Assembly (NCBI GenBank): GCA_025361325.1
Contig: JANYAL010000391.1
Coordinates: 1-10,270, forward strand
DNA from: Bacteroidota bacterium
Lineage (GTDB): Bacteria; Bacteroidota; Bacteroidia; Chitinophagales; Chitinophagaceae
Reading direction: 5' to 3'
Length of the DNA: 10,270 nt
The notes beneath the pieces are model-generated. The model ran no database searches. It was not told the DNA's origin and was given only the letters and a program-made list of their open reading frames with translations. Both the position numbers and the translations under genes were made by a program. Of this stretch, positions 1 to 6,695 are shown one piece after another (the first letter of the stretch is position 1; each line of letters begins with the position of its first letter).

Positions 1-1207
1 AACCGCCACCATTGAATAGTACATTCAGTTTAAGGTTTTCCTCCGGCACTCCATACTTTTTGGGAAACTCATTCATGACAGAGCCGGGTACCTGGGTTGA
101 TGTCCAGATCTCCAGTTTGTTGTTATCATACCAGCTGGCCAAACAATTCATCGGTTCTAGGGGAGAATGAGACACAACATTGGTTTCATAAAAAGCTTCG
201 AGTTTAACTGCCGCTTCTGAAAAGACTTTATCGAAATTGCCGGCCTCAAATTGTACAGCACCCGTTTCTTTGGAAGCATCCCGCAATTCCTGTTCATAAT
301 CTTTGGAATTAAAGCTGTCATTACCCTGGTAGTCCCATTTCACGTCAAGGGCATTCCTTCCCTGCAGGGCAGCCCAGTAACTTGTAGCAAGCACGGCCAC
401 TCCTTCTGATTGTTGTCCGCTGATGTAACGCTCACAGGTCTCCACCCCGATGACCCCTTTTATCTTTTTTGCTGCTGTCGCATCAAAACTCAACAGTGTT
501 GAACCGAATACCGGGCAGCGTTCGATGGAGGCATATACCATACCCGGCACCGATGCATCGATCCCGAATATGGCCTTACCGTTTGATTTTAAAGGAATAT
601 CGGGCCTGGGAGACCGTTTACCGAGGATCTTGAAATCCCTTGGTTCTTTGAGGACGGGAGACTTGGGCACTTCCAGTGTAGCAGCTGTTTCTGCCAGTTC
701 ACCATAAGCGAGGCTTTTACCTGTTGGCCGGTGAATTACCTTTGCATCTTCAGCATAACATTCGTTAACCGGAACATGCCATTGCCCGGCAGCGGCATTG
801 ATCAGCATTTCTCTGGCTGCAGCACCCACTTTTCGTAAACTGGTGTAGCTGTTACGAATAGAAGAACTACCGCCAACGGACTGTCCGCCTCCATACTTTT
901 TCTCGCCACCGGTCTGCTTGATGGTCACCCCGGAGAGAGAGACTTCCAGTTCTTCGGCAATCAGGGCAGGGATGGATTGAAAGGTACCCTGACCAATCTC
1001 GGGCCTGGGATTGAAGATTGTGATCTTGCCCGATCTTTCGATAGCCACAAAGGGTGACAGTTGAAAAGGTTCGGCAGTTCCTGATAAATTATCAATTGTA
1101 GTTTCACCTTTGCTATTCAGGGAAAGGCCCAGGAAAAGACCGGTACCGGTAATACCGGTGAGGCGAATAAAGTTGCGCCTGTTCATGTTTGCAGCTGATC
1201 TCTTCAT
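1..1207 (-). CDS. Molybdopterin-binding large subunit of a xanthine dehydrogenase/isoquinoline 1-oxidoreductase family enzyme (partial, 3' end outside window)
   Basis: Catalytic subunit of a molybdenum hydroxylase, the family that hydroxylates N-heterocycles or oxidises aldehydes; the substrate cannot be told from sequence. About 402 N-terminal residues are visible, roughly half of the usual 700-750. A twin-arginine signal (NRRNFIRLTG, residues 9-18) followed by a hydrophobic stretch indicates Tat export of a folded cofactor enzyme. Family landmarks seen are EIGQGTFQSIPALIAEEL (about 70-87), a glycine-rich GGGQSVGGSS segment near 110-120, EPMNC (about 355), and WTSTQVPG followed by NGGG exactly at the window edge, where the family's GGGFGRR motif would begin. 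The start chosen is ATG 1205-1207; a second ATG seven codons in, just before the RR, is equally possible. The gene lies 22 nt behind the [2Fe-2S] subunit gene and is surely co-transcribed with it. No Shine-Dalgarno is visible, as is usual for Bacteroidota. Subunit assignment is firm; specificity is unknown. Confidence 0.9.
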   Translation of the reverse strand, partial: MKRSAANMNRRNFIRLTGITGTGLFLGLSLNSKGETTIDNLSGTAEPFQLSPFVAIERSGKITIFNPRPEIGQGTFQSIPALIAEELEVSLSGVTIKQTGGEKKYGGGQSVGGSSSIRNSYTSLRKVGAAAREMLINAAAGQWHVPVNECYAEDAKVIHRPTGKSLAYGELAETAATLEVPKSPVLKEPRDFKILGKRSPRPDIPLKSNGKAIFGIDASVPGMVYASIERCPVFGSTLLSFDATAAKKIKGVIGVETCERYISGQQSEGVAVLATSYWAALQGRNALDVKWDYQGNDSFNSKDYEQELRDASKETGAVQFEAGNFDKVFSEAAVKLEAFYETNVVSHSPLEPMNCLASWYDNNKLEIWTSTQVPGSVMNEFPKKYGVPEENLKLNVLFNGGG

Positions 1208-1229
1208 TACAGTATGGATAAAATGATCA

Positions 1230-1685
1230 TTATTTGATTAATTCAGCAGCACGGTGTATGGCAGCCCTGATCCGTTGATAGGTTCCACACCTGCACAGGT
1301 TACCCTGCATGGCCATATCGATATCGGCATCTGTTGGATCAGATTTGGTTTTTAGCAGGACGGTTGCACTGATGATCTGTCCGGACTGGCAATACCCGCA
1401 TTGGGGAACCTGTAATTCTATCCAGGCCTGTTGTATGGCTAACCCAGCCTTATCGGTCAGTCCTTCGATGGTAGTGATTTTTTTACCCATAGCATCCCCT
1501 ACCGGGTAAGTGCAGGAATATGAACGCTTGCCATCAATCAGTACACTGCAGGCACCGCAAACGGCTATGCCACAGCCAAATTTGGTACCCGTAAGTTCTA
1601 CAAGATCACGGATGGCCCATAGCAGGGGCATTTCAGGATCGGCATCTATTTGGTAAGTCTGGTTATTGATCAGTAATGAGATCAT
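1230..1685 (-). CDS. (2Fe-2S)-binding small subunit of molybdenum hydroxylase (isoquinoline 1-oxidoreductase alpha / aldehyde oxidase small-subunit type)
   Basis: Electron-transfer subunit carrying two [2Fe-2S] clusters that takes electrons from the molybdenum centre of its partner. The 151 residues match the family's normal length. The N-terminal plant-ferredoxin-like half has C38, C43, C46 and C58 (GTKFGCG, CGAC, then YSC). The C-terminal helical half has C96/C99 ([10 protein letters not shown]) and C131/C133 (GNLCRCGTY). All eight ligands of the canonical fold are present. It has no signal peptide, so if the enzyme is periplasmic this subunit must be carried through the Tat pathway by the large subunit encoded directly downstream. 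No FAD subunit gene lies between or upstream, which fits the two-subunit IorAB-type enzymes that use cytochromes or quinones rather than the three-subunit xanthine dehydrogenases. The start ATG is 1683-1685; just upstream on the plus strand is a tandem 9-bp repeat and no Shine-Dalgarno. Confidence 0.93.
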   Translation of the reverse strand: MISLLINNQTYQIDADPEMPLLWAIRDLVELTGTKFGCGIAVCGACSVLIDGKRSYSCTYPVGDAMGKKITTIEGLTDKAGLAIQQAWIELQVPQCGYCQSGQIISATVLLKTKSDPTDADIDMAMQGNLCRCGTYQRIRAAIHRAAELIK

Positions 1686-1973
1686 GCTGATATATTTGAT
1701 ATATTTTCTAATTCCGGGTCCTAAAATTACGGCTTAAAAAACTGACATAGTTCAAATAAATTTTCCAGATATGGTACTTTAATCCGGCTGTTTCCCGGTA
1801 ATATTTATTGCCCGGTCTGCCCGGTCAGCTTGCTTCTCCAAACCTGTGCTGTAACTTTAAAGTCATGATCAGTAGGGGCAAAGGTTCCAGGCATAAAAAG
1901 AAATATCCCTGCCGGTACTAGCAGGGATATTCAGAAATTTGAACGGGCAGATTGGATTTTTCGGTAGGACCGC
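1686..1973. other. Intergenic region holding a terminator and short tandem repeats
   Basis: This gap lies between two minus-strand genes and holds no convincing reading frame. It contains the hairpin at 1902-1931, a near-perfect tandem repeat GCCCGGTCT/GCCCGGTCA at 1810-1827, and an exact tandem repeat TGATATATT twice at 1688-1705, directly before the start codon of the [2Fe-2S] subunit gene. A promoter for that operon must lie here, but I find only 7-of-8 matches to the Bacteroidota -7 box on the minus strand (at 1753-1760 and 1839-1846), with no -33 partner at a proper distance. Confidence 0.6.
1902..1931 (-). terminator. Intrinsic terminator of the 1974-2555 gene
   Basis: A perfect 11-bp inverted repeat (AATATCCCTGC at 1902-1912, GCAGGGATATT at 1921-1931) with an 8-nt loop. 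Read on the minus strand it is followed by TCTTTTT. It begins 43 nt after the stop codon of the upstream minus-strand gene, a normal place for a rho-independent terminator. It therefore separates that gene from the molybdenum hydroxylase operon. Confidence 0.85.
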
Positions 1974-2555
1974 TTATAATTTATTCAATGCTTTTTGCAG
2001 TTCGTCGCCATTCTGCAGTTCTTCCAGTGATATAGTGGTATAATGAATATGCATTGAAGGAGTCTTGTTTACACCCGTCAGTGCGATCTCAATAAAGCTC
2101 CTGTTGGAAGTCCAGGCGGTACTCATACTCAGGTTCCCGTCAACGATAGCCTGTCCGTAATTGTGTTTTTCCAGTACCGGCGTGTTCTTATTCCAGTTCA
2201 TTTTTTCACTGGTTGGCTTACCGTATTTCCGGGTGAGTAGTTTTTTGAAAGTATTGAAATCCTGCAGATACAGTTGGGGATTGGTATACTTTTTATTGAA
2301 GACATAATTGCCGCTGATCAGCTTGTCGTTCTCATTAAATCCATACGACACATTGCAGTCGTATCCCGCCAGCTTATCCCTGTAGATCAGCATATCATTT
2401 TGTTCTTTGGCGAGAAATTCAGACTTTTCTTCCTGTTGTACCTGCGAAAAAGAAGCACCCCAGACAAAATTCCTGAAATCGCTTTTTGCGGATTGAGCAG
2501 TACTGATACCGATAAAGCCGTGTACCAGCAGTACACCGAGTAATAATCTTTTCAT
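1974..2555 (-). CDS. Secreted protein of unknown function, 193 aa
   Basis: I do not recognise a named family. The protein starts with a clear Sec signal peptide (MKRLLLGVLLVHGFIGISTAQ), likely cleaved near residue 20, so it is probably periplasmic or outer-membrane associated. The mature part opens with DFRNFVWGASFSQVQQEE, a pattern (an aromatic WG segment followed by an amphipathic helix) common at the start of small Bacteroidota exported proteins of unknown role. The rest alternates strand-like segments with charged loops, suggesting a compact alpha/beta domain. The only cysteine in the predicted mature part is C67, so there is no heme motif and no disulfide pair. It is a single-gene unit with its own terminator, divergent from the cytochrome operon; a functional tie to either neighbour is not shown by sequence. 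Confidence 0.8.
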   Translation of the reverse strand: MKRLLLGVLLVHGFIGISTAQSAKSDFRNFVWGASFSQVQQEEKSEFLAKEQNDMLIYRDKLAGYDCNVSYGFNENDKLISGNYVFNKKYTNPQLYLQDFNTFKKLLTRKYGKPTSEKMNWNKNTPVLEKHNYGQAIVDGNLSMSTAWTSNRSFIEIALTGVNKTPSMHIHYTTISLEELQNGDELQKALNKL

Positions 2556-2580
2556 TGAGTATATTTTATTTTTTATTAAT

Positions 2581-2630
2581 TGGAAGCAAACCTATGGAAT
2601 TATTTTTATTTAAATGTGAAAGCAAACCTA
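2581..2630. repeat. Direct repeat (14 bp, 13 identical) in the divergent promoter region
   Basis: TGGAAGCAAACCTA at 2581-2594 and TGAAAGCAAACCTA at 2617-2630 have start points 36 bp apart. Each copy contains, on the minus strand, TAGGTTTG. They may be duplicated promoter elements or paired binding sites for a regulator of the divergent genes. Confidence 0.6.
2587..2594 (-). promoter_or_regulatory. Candidate Bacteroidota -7 box for the 1974-2555 gene
   Basis: On the minus strand this reads TAGGTTTG, an exact match to TAnnTTTG, and would give a leader of about 25 nt before the ATG at 2553-2555. A second identical box sits at 2623-2630 inside a direct repeat. No TTG-type -33 element is found at the expected distance of about 19-21 nt for either copy, so this remains a candidate. 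Confidence 0.35.
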
Positions 2631-2756
2631 AATAAAACATGTTATTTCTTTCTGTCCGGGCAATTCTTAAATATGATATTTCTCATTTTTTTTTATGCTT
2701 TTACTCATATTGCTGGCATGATTTTGGTTTTAACTTGCATCTATAATATTATCTGT

Positions 2757-3164
2757 ATGACAAAAAACAAAATCCTATCAGTGACTGTAGTGGCTTTCCT
2801 ATTCAGTTTCAGCTCTGCTTTCGCCCAATCTAAGCCCTGGCCGGTTCCTAAAGACGCTTTGTTAATTAAGAACCCTTATGCAATTGATGAGGGTGCTGTC
2901 AAGTCGGGCAAGCTATTGTATGTAAAATATTGCGTGACCTGCCACGGTGAAAAGGGAAAGGGAAACGGTATAGCAGCCGCTGCCCTGAATCCTAAGCCGG
3001 CTGACCACACATCCGCCGCGTTACAGGCAGAACCGGATGGATCCTTATTTTACAAGGTCACGAACGGCCGCACACCCATGCCTCAATTTAAAACTACCTT
3101 AACCGATGCGCAACGGTGGACACTGATCAGTTATATCAGGACATTGGCGGCAAAACCCAGGTAG
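2757..3164 (+). CDS. Periplasmic monoheme cytochrome c (class I)
   Basis: Small soluble electron carrier of 135 aa. Taking the ATG at 2757-2759 gives a normal signal peptide (MTKNKILSVTVVAFLFSFSS then AFA|Q, cleavage near residue 23). The frame stays open upstream to 2580, but that extension adds 59 hydrophobic residues before the signal peptide and overlaps the promoter region, so I reject it. Heme attachment is C59-V-T-C62-H63 (YCVTCHGEKGKGNG). The probable sixth ligand is M108 in NGRTPMPQF, and the C-terminal helix (DAQRWTLISYIRTLA) is typical of class I cytochromes c. It is the first gene of a likely three-gene unit with a beta-barrel protein and a lipoprotein cytochrome. Its redox partners are not known; candidates nearby are the molybdenum hydroxylase and the lipoprotein cytochrome. 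Confidence 0.88.
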   Translation: MTKNKILSVTVVAFLFSFSSAFAQSKPWPVPKDALLIKNPYAIDEGAVKSGKLLYVKYCVTCHGEKGKGNGIAAAALNPKPADHTSAALQAEPDGSLFYKVTNGRTPMPQFKTTLTDAQRWTLISYIRTLAAKPR

Positions 3165-3198
3165 CCAAAACTATTTTACTCATTTTTAATTCATTGTT

Positions 3199-4410
3199 AT
3201 GAGAACAATCTTGAGAAAATTGCATTTGCCCATTATCAGCCTGCTTTTATTTCAGACTATAACGTCTAAGGCGCAGCAGGTTGTGGTGGATTCCTCTTTG
3301 CTTGACAGGATCAATGCCCTGGAAAAGCAGACGAATTATATCAAGCCGGGGGATGACCATTTTATGATGGTAGGATTGACCACTTTTGGTTTTGTAAGCA
3401 ACAAAACCACTATGACCCTGGGTGATTCAAGCAGTATTATAAAGACCCATAGCCTGGGAGATGCCAGTCACTATGAATTCAGTCCCATGTTCCTATGGAG
3501 ACACGGTAAGAAACTCCTTCTCGAATTTGAGCCATCGTTCAGCAATGGTGGTCTTGGGGTAAACTGGGCAGCCATTTCCTATTTTGCCACACCCGGTCTG
3601 ATTATCCGTGGCGGATACCTGGTATTGCCATTCGGTACATATAATAAGAGATTGGCGGCGGGTTGGATCAATAAATTCGCTTCGGACCCCGAAGGTATCG
3701 CTTCTGCAACTGACTATGGTATAGAGGCAGAGGGAGGATTCCAGGCTGGCACTATGAAATGGAATTATGATTTGGCCCTTTCAAATGGTATACAGTTGCA
3801 ACATGACGGAACACTGCAAAATGTTGGCATAACAGATAATAATAAGAACCGGACCTTTACCGGCAGGATCGGCTGGCTGCCGCTGGCAAATTCATCACTT
3901 GAACTGGGCGCTTCACTGATGACCGGAAAAGTGGGGGATGCCGGTTCACAGAATGAAAATATAAAAGCAACGCTCTATGCATTAGATCTGAATTATGTGG
4001 AAAATATAAAACCTTTCCAGTTGAACATAAAAGGCCAATACGGTATAACTGATGTTGACAATACGAGCTATATGAATCCCGTTGATTCCAGTCAGTATAC
4101 GTTCAATAACCATACCACTACAGGGTATATCATGGCTTCTATAAGACCGGCCTTCGTTGATAATGGCATCAAAAATTTTGAACTGGCCGCACGTTTTGGT
4201 AATTATACCAGTCCGGCAAAATCGCTGTGGGGAACAAAGGACAATTCACTTGCCTTTGCATTGGATTACTGGTTGAACTGGCGGACCGTGTTGAAATTTA
4301 CGTATGAAGCAATCAAAGGAACCAATACAACCGATGTCAAGCTGGGTGGAACACCAGGGCTGGTAACCCAATCCAATTCCTTTTACCTGCAATTCTCTGT
4401 TCAACTTTAA
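3199..4410 (+). CDS. Outer-membrane beta-barrel (porin-like) protein
   Basis: A 403-aa protein with a signal peptide ending near TSKAQ (residue 26) and a short helical stretch (SLLDRINALEKQ) at the mature N-terminus, as in trimeric porins. It then has a long run of alternating strand-like segments with aromatic girdle residues, such as LLLEFEPSF, LIIRGGYLVLPFG and FELAARFGNY. The C-terminus is SFYLQFSVQL, a classic barrel-insertion signal ending in a hydrophobic residue. Segments such as the final DYWLNWRTVLKFTYEAI resemble phosphate-selective porin O/P-like proteins of Bacteroidota; that link is from memory of the family and is moderate. No heme motif is present. It lies 34 nt after the soluble cytochrome gene and 11 nt before the lipoprotein cytochrome gene, so the three are probably one operon. 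The permeating solute is unknown; a small anionic or neutral substrate of the redox chain is one possibility. Confidence 0.82.
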   Translation: MRTILRKLHLPIISLLLFQTITSKAQQVVVDSSLLDRINALEKQTNYIKPGDDHFMMVGLTTFGFVSNKTTMTLGDSSSIIKTHSLGDASHYEFSPMFLWRHGKKLLLEFEPSFSNGGLGVNWAAISYFATPGLIIRGGYLVLPFGTYNKRLAAGWINKFASDPEGIASATDYGIEAEGGFQAGTMKWNYDLALSNGIQLQHDGTLQNVGITDNNKNRTFTGRIGWLPLANSSLELGASLMTGKVGDAGSQNENIKATLYALDLNYVENIKPFQLNIKGQYGITDVDNTSYMNPVDSSQYTFNNHTTTGYIMASIRPAFVDNGIKNFELAARFGNYTSPAKSLWGTKDNSLAFALDYWLNWRTVLKFTYEAIKGTNTTDVKLGGTPGLVTQSNSFYLQFSVQL

Positions 4411-4421
4411 AACAACAAAAA

Positions 4422-4700
4422 ATGAAATTCTTATCTAATAAACAAAGTAACGTTTTGATGCTGATACTGGCCTTTATAGGATTGAATGCCATACTGCTGA
4501 ATAGCTGTACAGCAAGTGAAAAAATAACATCAAAGTCAGGGGCGCAGCTATGGGGCGAGAATTGCCAGCGTTGTCATAATACCCCGTCACCCGCAACCTT
4601 TTCGCCGGAAAAATGGGAAACGGTTGGCATGCATATGCAAAGCAGGGCTTTACTGACTGAGACCGAAAAGGAAAAAATCGTGGAGTTTTTAAAACAATAA
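4422..4700 (+). CDS. Very small lipoprotein monoheme cytochrome c
   Basis: A 92-aa cytochrome. A hydrophobic N-terminal segment ends in a lipobox (LLNSC, lipidated C29), so the mature protein of about 64 residues is anchored by lipid to the inner or outer membrane. Heme binding is C48-Q-R-C51-H52 followed by NTPSPATFSPEKW. The likely axial methionine is M70 or M72 (VGMHM), and the protein ends in a helix with lysines and glutamates (ETEKEKIVEFLKQ). The distance between CxxCH and methionine is short, as in compact cytochrome domains that often occur singly beside oxidoreductases. It starts 11 nt after the barrel gene, with an A-rich spacer and no Shine-Dalgarno. It could pass electrons between the soluble cytochrome and a membrane-bound partner; this is inference. 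Confidence 0.85.
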   Translation: MKFLSNKQSNVLMLILAFIGLNAILLNSCTASEKITSKSGAQLWGENCQRCHNTPSPATFSPEKWETVGMHMQSRALLTETEKEKIVEFLKQ

Positions 4701-4766
4701 GCCGGGAACAGCATATTTTGATTATTCTTATTGCGGACTAACCCTTTTAAGGTTTTTATACTATGC

Positions 4767-4798
4767 TTTGGTTCGTGGAAACGCGGGCCAAATTTTTT
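4767..4798 (+). terminator. Possible intrinsic terminator of the cytochrome-barrel operon
   Basis: An interrupted hairpin: TTTGG at 4767-4771 pairs with CCAAA at 4788-4792, with an inner CGT/ACG pairing (4774-4776 and 4781-4783), followed directly by TTTTTT at 4793-4798. It sits 67 nt after the last stop of the plus-strand operon. The stem has asymmetric internal loops, so strength is uncertain. Confidence 0.4.
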
Positions 4799-4890
4799 AT
4801 CAGGCAGGGACATCACGGATGGTTTATTTTCATCAGTTTGACCGGGCCCTATATTATACCCGGACATCAGACTGGTAATTGAACCGGATT

Positions 4891-6150
4891 TCAATGTGAT
4901 GCATTAAGTTCATATGTTTTTTGAGCGGGATCATCATTATTCTTTCTGAACTGGCTTATGAAGATGGTAAGGATGCCACACATCATGATACAGGCTGCAA
5001 CCAGCAGTGATTCATTCAGGTAGGGTATATTCACATACCCCAACCCGCCCGCTCCCTGTATCATCAGGAGTACTTCATTGATGATGATACCGGCTGCAAA
5101 GATGCTGATGCCCCAGATCATTGTTCTGTTGAGTAAAAGATATTTGCTGCCGATAATATAGCCCATCAGAAAAAGGGTGATTACCCCCAGCAGCACCAGG
5201 TGTAGATAGCCTATGACAATAGGCCTGAAACCGAATACCAGGTTACTCAGGGACTGATTGGTTGATCCCAGTTGCAGCAATAATTTCAAACTGAGTGCAA
5301 TGGCGGATAACACCAGTATATGCCGGGCCGTCTTACTAAAAATGGTCTTTATACCGGCCGCATATCTTTTGATGATGATCAGCATCCATATCCATCCGGC
5401 AAACTGCAAAACAGCTGCAATGATCACTAATATATATCCCCAGAGCGGTATGGGCATCCATAAAGCCGATAAGAAATAGGCAGGTACACAGGCCAGTGCA
5501 AAAAGCCAGAATATGCTCTTTAATATCTTTTCATTGATTACCGGAACCAAGTTATGAACCGTGAACAATCCCATGCACGCAAAAAAGAACCAGCCGTTAT
5601 ACTTGAAATGCAGGAAAAAATAATTAGCGCCCAGGTATAACTGCAGGTTGATATTTTTAGTCACCATCATCCAGGTAAGTCCAAACACGCCCAGGGATGA
5701 CATGACGTTGAATATCAGGGCAGCTTTAAACCAGTAATGACCAATTTGACTTTGAGCAAGCCTGTTCATGTCTATCCAGAAGCGGATGGTAAAAATATAA
5801 CTGGTAATGATCGACAGGGTGGAAAAACTGATGGAGAATATCCCAAATCCTTCAATCGGAAAGGTGCAAAGCATGCCATAGGCGGTGATCAGGTTGGCGT
5901 AAAAGAGCCATTGATATTTTCTGAATAGGGCAGCTCCAGAATCTTTTGATAGCCATGCCACCATCAATACCATCAATGTCTGGGTGATCCACCCGGTAAA
6001 TGCGAAATTATTATGGGCATGTAGCAGGTACTTTTGGTCAACGAATGGGAGGGGTAAAATGATCTTGTACCTTAAAATGCAACCAATTACTGCAACCAAA
6101 AAAAGGTTGAATAATGAGATCCTTAACCAAAGGAGCAGGGTTTTGGGCAT
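4891..6150 (-). CDS. Polytopic membrane protein with intramembrane histidines, heme-copper oxidase subunit I/NnrS-like in appearance
   Basis: A 419-aa integral membrane protein with about 11-12 hydrophobic segments and short loops. Seen directly are H44 and H46 in LLHAHNNFAFTGW (second membrane segment), H181 in FFLHFKYNGW, H199 in FTVHN at the end of that helix, and H317 in IGYLHLVLLG (late helix). Histidines in an early and a late membrane helix recall heme ligation in heme-copper oxidase subunit I and the NnrS proteins of nitric oxide metabolism. The HxH of helix 10 and the double-histidine copper motif are not seen, so it is not a conventional oxidase or nitric oxide reductase. It is a monocistronic minus-strand gene convergent with the cytochrome operon and lacks a cleavable signal peptide. 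Its start ATG (6148-6150) is preceded by AT-rich sequence. The membrane topology is firm; heme binding and function are inference. Confidence 0.75.
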   Translation of the reverse strand: MPKTLLLWLRISLFNLFLVAVIGCILRYKIILPLPFVDQKYLLHAHNNFAFTGWITQTLMVLMVAWLSKDSGAALFRKYQWLFYANLITAYGMLCTFPIEGFGIFSISFSTLSIITSYIFTIRFWIDMNRLAQSQIGHYWFKAALIFNVMSSLGVFGLTWMMVTKNINLQLYLGANYFFLHFKYNGWFFFACMGLFTVHNLVPVINEKILKSIFWLFALACVPAYFLSALWMPIPLWGYILVIIAAVLQFAGWIWMLIIIKRYAAGIKTIFSKTARHILVLSAIALSLKLLLQLGSTNQSLSNLVFGFRPIVIGYLHLVLLGVITLFLMGYIIGSKYLLLNRTMIWGISIFAAGIIINEVLLMIQGAGGLGYVNIPYLNESLLVAACIMMCGILTIFISQFRKNNDDPAQKTYELNASH

Positions 6151-6197
6151 ACTATAATTTACACATGTTAAAGAAAATCATACTTATTGCAAAATAA

Positions 6198-6551
6198 ATA
6201 TCGAAGGGATCATTCCAGTATGAACAGATGCCTCTTCCTCAATGGCTGGGCAGCGAAAGGTTCATTAGCGAATAAAGGCAATTCCCCGAAACATTCATCC
6301 GGCTCTATCATCGTTTGGATGAATTTTTTTCCATCTTCATTGATGTTGATCTATCGTATCGCCCCGTCCACAAGCTGGTGGTAGGAATTGGCCGGAGGCC
6401 CCTCTTTGAAAACGGTCTCCCGGGATCCAGCGTATTGAAAGATGCAACCCAGACCAATAATATGTCAATATCGATCATCATACAAATGTTATTGATTAAA
6501 ACCAAAGATTGCTTAAAAGGACTGGCTGATATCGCTTTGAAGTTGGTATGA
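6198..6551 (+). pseudogene. Candidate decayed coding region, family not recognised
   Basis: The frame beginning after the stop at 6195-6197 reads through an ATG at 6228-6230 to an in-frame TAA at 6273-6275. It then continues open for 92 codons to a TGA at 6549-6551. Both sides have protein-like composition (MPLPQWLGSERF before the stop; RLYHRLDEFFSIFIDVDLSY and KLVVGIGRRPLFENGLPG after it), and codons such as ctg, ggc, cgg and gaa resemble those of the neighbours. The downstream piece could alternatively be a short gene starting at 6315 (78 aa). I do not recognise the family. It is either a gene broken by a nonsense mutation and truncated at its start, or chance open frame in a region of unusually even base composition. 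It lies between the membrane protein gene and the lipoprotein cytochrome gene. Confidence 0.35.
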
Positions 6552-6621
6552 TTTTAAATCATTAGTTGAATAATAAGTTATGTAAAATACTACAAATCAA
6601 TTACCTTTTATAAAAAATAGT

Positions 6622-6629
6622 TAGTTTTG
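6622..6629 (+). promoter_or_regulatory. Candidate Bacteroidota -7 box for the 6745 cytochrome gene
   Basis: TAGTTTTG matches TAnnTTTG exactly, and predicts transcription starting near 6636, giving a leader of about 109 nt. No TTG-type -33 element lies about 19-21 nt upstream, so activator dependence or a false match are both possible. Confidence 0.3.
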
Positions 6630-6695
6630 AATAAGGGGTATTGTTAATTTGAAAAAAAGTTCTTTATTTATGATTTAACGTATAAACTTATTGTC

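Noticed and set aside
450..707. Plus-strand open frame of 85 codons
   Set aside because: It lies entirely antisense to the molybdopterin subunit, whose frame is continuous and family-like.
2580..2756. Upstream extension of the first cytochrome gene (59 extra residues from 2580)
   Set aside because: It would put a hydrophobic, low-complexity segment ahead of a normal signal peptide and span the divergent promoter region with its direct repeat; the ATG at 2757 is preferred.
4842..4863. CCGGG/CCCGG inverted repeat as terminator of the membrane protein gene
   Set aside because: Only 5 bp with a 12-nt loop and no following U-run on the minus strand.
4574..4894. Minus-strand open frame of 106 codons
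   Set aside because: Antisense to the small cytochrome gene at one end and intergenic at the other; no signal, membrane segment or family-like motif.
6308..6505. Minus-strand open frame of 65 codons
   Set aside because: Overlaps the better-looking plus-strand frame at 6198-6551 and has no recognisable feature.
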